Source of the DNA: Candidatus Woesearchaeota archaeon
Lineage (GTDB): Archaea > Nanobdellota > Nanobdellia > Woesearchaeales > UBA12501
Direction: 5' to 3'
Length of the DNA: 6,387 nt
Assembly (NCBI GenBank): GCA_026394915.1
Contig: JAPLZS010000221.1
Location: forward strand, 755-7,141
The position numbers were made by a program, and so were the translations under genes. Within the stretch, counting starts at the first letter, position 1, and the number at the start of each line of letters is the position of its first letter. Below are positions 5,735 to 6,387 of this stretch, piece after piece. The notes below the pieces were generated by a model, which was not told the DNA's origin, made no database searches, and worked only from the letters and a program-made list of their open reading frames with translations.

Positions 5735-5806
5735 GACAGCAGATCATGATAATATGCAAGAATGGGAGATAGGAAGTAGAAACATGAAGAAACAGGAAGT
5801 GAAAAA

Positions 5807-6387
5807 ATGCCTCAAAAAAATAATCAGACACTAGGGAATTACAGGATAATAAGGCAGATTGCAGAAGGAGGTTTTGGAAGGGTGTATGAAGCAGAGCATC
5901 TGATCCTTGGGGAGAAGGCTTGCATCAAGCAGAACATCACCATATCTCCTCTTGATGAGGAGCTTCTCAAGCAGGAGGCAAAGCTGCTATGGAAGCTCAA
6001 CCACCACAGCCTTCCATCGATGAAGGATTTTTTCAAGGCAAACGACGGGAGCTATATCATGGTCATGAATTTTGTCGAGGGCAGGAACCTTGAGCAGATT
6101 GTCAGGAAAAAAGGACCTATACATCCTGAAGATGTCTGTTGGATAACCCAAAGGCTGCTTAATGCATTGCATTATCTTCATTTCAGCGGCGTTGTGCATT
6201 CAGATGTCAAGCCTCAGAATGTAATTGTGCAACCAGATGTCCACAATGCTATACTTGTAGATTATGGTCTGTCGTCATTGAGGCCTAACAGGCATACGCA
6301 GGCAAAAGGTTACACAGAAGCATTCGCAGCTCCTGAGATATTGATCGGGAAACCGCCAATACCAGAATCAGACTTATACGGCGCAGG
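5807..6387 (+). CDS. Eukaryotic-like Ser/Thr protein kinase, N-terminal part (3' end outside window)
   Basis: About 193 residues are present and the frame is open to the window end. The kinase domain begins at once: glycine-rich loop IAEGGFGRVY (18-27, first Gly replaced by Ala), ATP-lysine K41 in ACIK, helix C glutamate E57, catalytic loop HSDVKPQN (131-138) with D133 and N138, metal-binding D152 in DYG, A-P-E at 175-177 and D189 of the SDLYG segment. All catalytic residues are kept, so it should be active. HSD replaces HRD, making it a non-RD kinase not needing activation-loop phosphorylation in the usual way, and DYG replaces DFG. The ATG at 5807 is the only in-frame start after a TAG at 5777; a weak GGAAGTGA lies ahead. 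A TATA-like ATAATAT at 5749-5755 might be its promoter. No link to NAD synthesis is evident beyond position. Confidence 0.88.
   Translation, partial: MPQKNNQTLGNYRIIRQIAEGGFGRVYEAEHLILGEKACIKQNITISPLDEELLKQEAKLLWKLNHHSLPSMKDFFKANDGSYIMVMNFVEGRNLEQIVRKKGPIHPEDVCWITQRLLNALHYLHFSGVVHSDVKPQNVIVQPDVHNAILVDYGLSSLRPNRHTQAKGYTEAFAAPEILIGKPPIPESDLYGA

Noticed and set aside
5749..5755. ATAATAT as promoter of the kinase gene
   Set aside because: Position is plausible, but the BRE is poor and such A/T heptamers are common here; mentioned under the kinase gene, not called as a feature.

Overview
This window (about 6.4 kb) is most likely archaeal. The first gene is the C-terminal part of translation initiation factor aIF2 gamma, which only archaea and eukaryotes have. 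The nicotinamide-nucleotide adenylyltransferase is of the archaeal NadM type. Several genes have an A/T-rich TATA box about 27 bases ahead of the start, as in archaeal leaderless promoters. Arginine is mostly AGA/AGG and ATA isoleucine is frequent. TGA, TAG and TAA all act as stops, so the standard code applies. Compact genes, short gaps and simple salvage metabolism would suit a DPANN-type or other small-genome archaeon, but that lineage is an inference. All genes are on the + strand.

Layout: (1) 1-335, 3' end of the aIF2 gamma gene. (2) 380-1060, an NrtR-like protein (Nudix domain plus winged helix), the NAD-metabolism regulator family described from bacteria; it has its own TATA box and ends in an oligo-T terminator. 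(3) 1061-1226, a 166-base regulatory gap with the terminator, a TATA box and a perfect 17-bp palindrome at the expected transcription start. (4) 1227-2678, nicotinate phosphoribosyltransferase (pncB). (5) 2726-3025, an unrecognised 99-residue coiled-coil/zinc-ribbon-like protein. (6) 3047-3676, nicotinamidase (pncA). (7) 3693-4616, ammonia-dependent NAD synthetase (nadE). (8) 4603-5115, a second Nudix hydrolase, overlapping nadE. (9) 5126-5734, NMN/NaMN adenylyltransferase (nadM). (10) 5807 to the window end, the N-terminal part of a eukaryotic-like Ser/Thr protein kinase.

Together pncA, pncB, nadM and nadE encode the complete four-step route from nicotinamide through nicotinate, NaMN and NaAD to NAD. 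The second Nudix enzyme may clear ADP-ribose or another NAD-derived nucleotide. The upstream NrtR-like protein would sense an NAD breakdown product (ADP-ribose in characterised relatives) and control the cluster through the palindrome before pncB and perhaps its own gene through a degenerate copy of it. The most noteworthy points are an apparently complete NrtR-type NAD regulon in an archaeon, with a candidate operator, and an unknown metal-binding-like gene embedded in it. There is no gene-free stretch longer than 300 bases, and I see no RNA gene, mobile element or CRISPR array.
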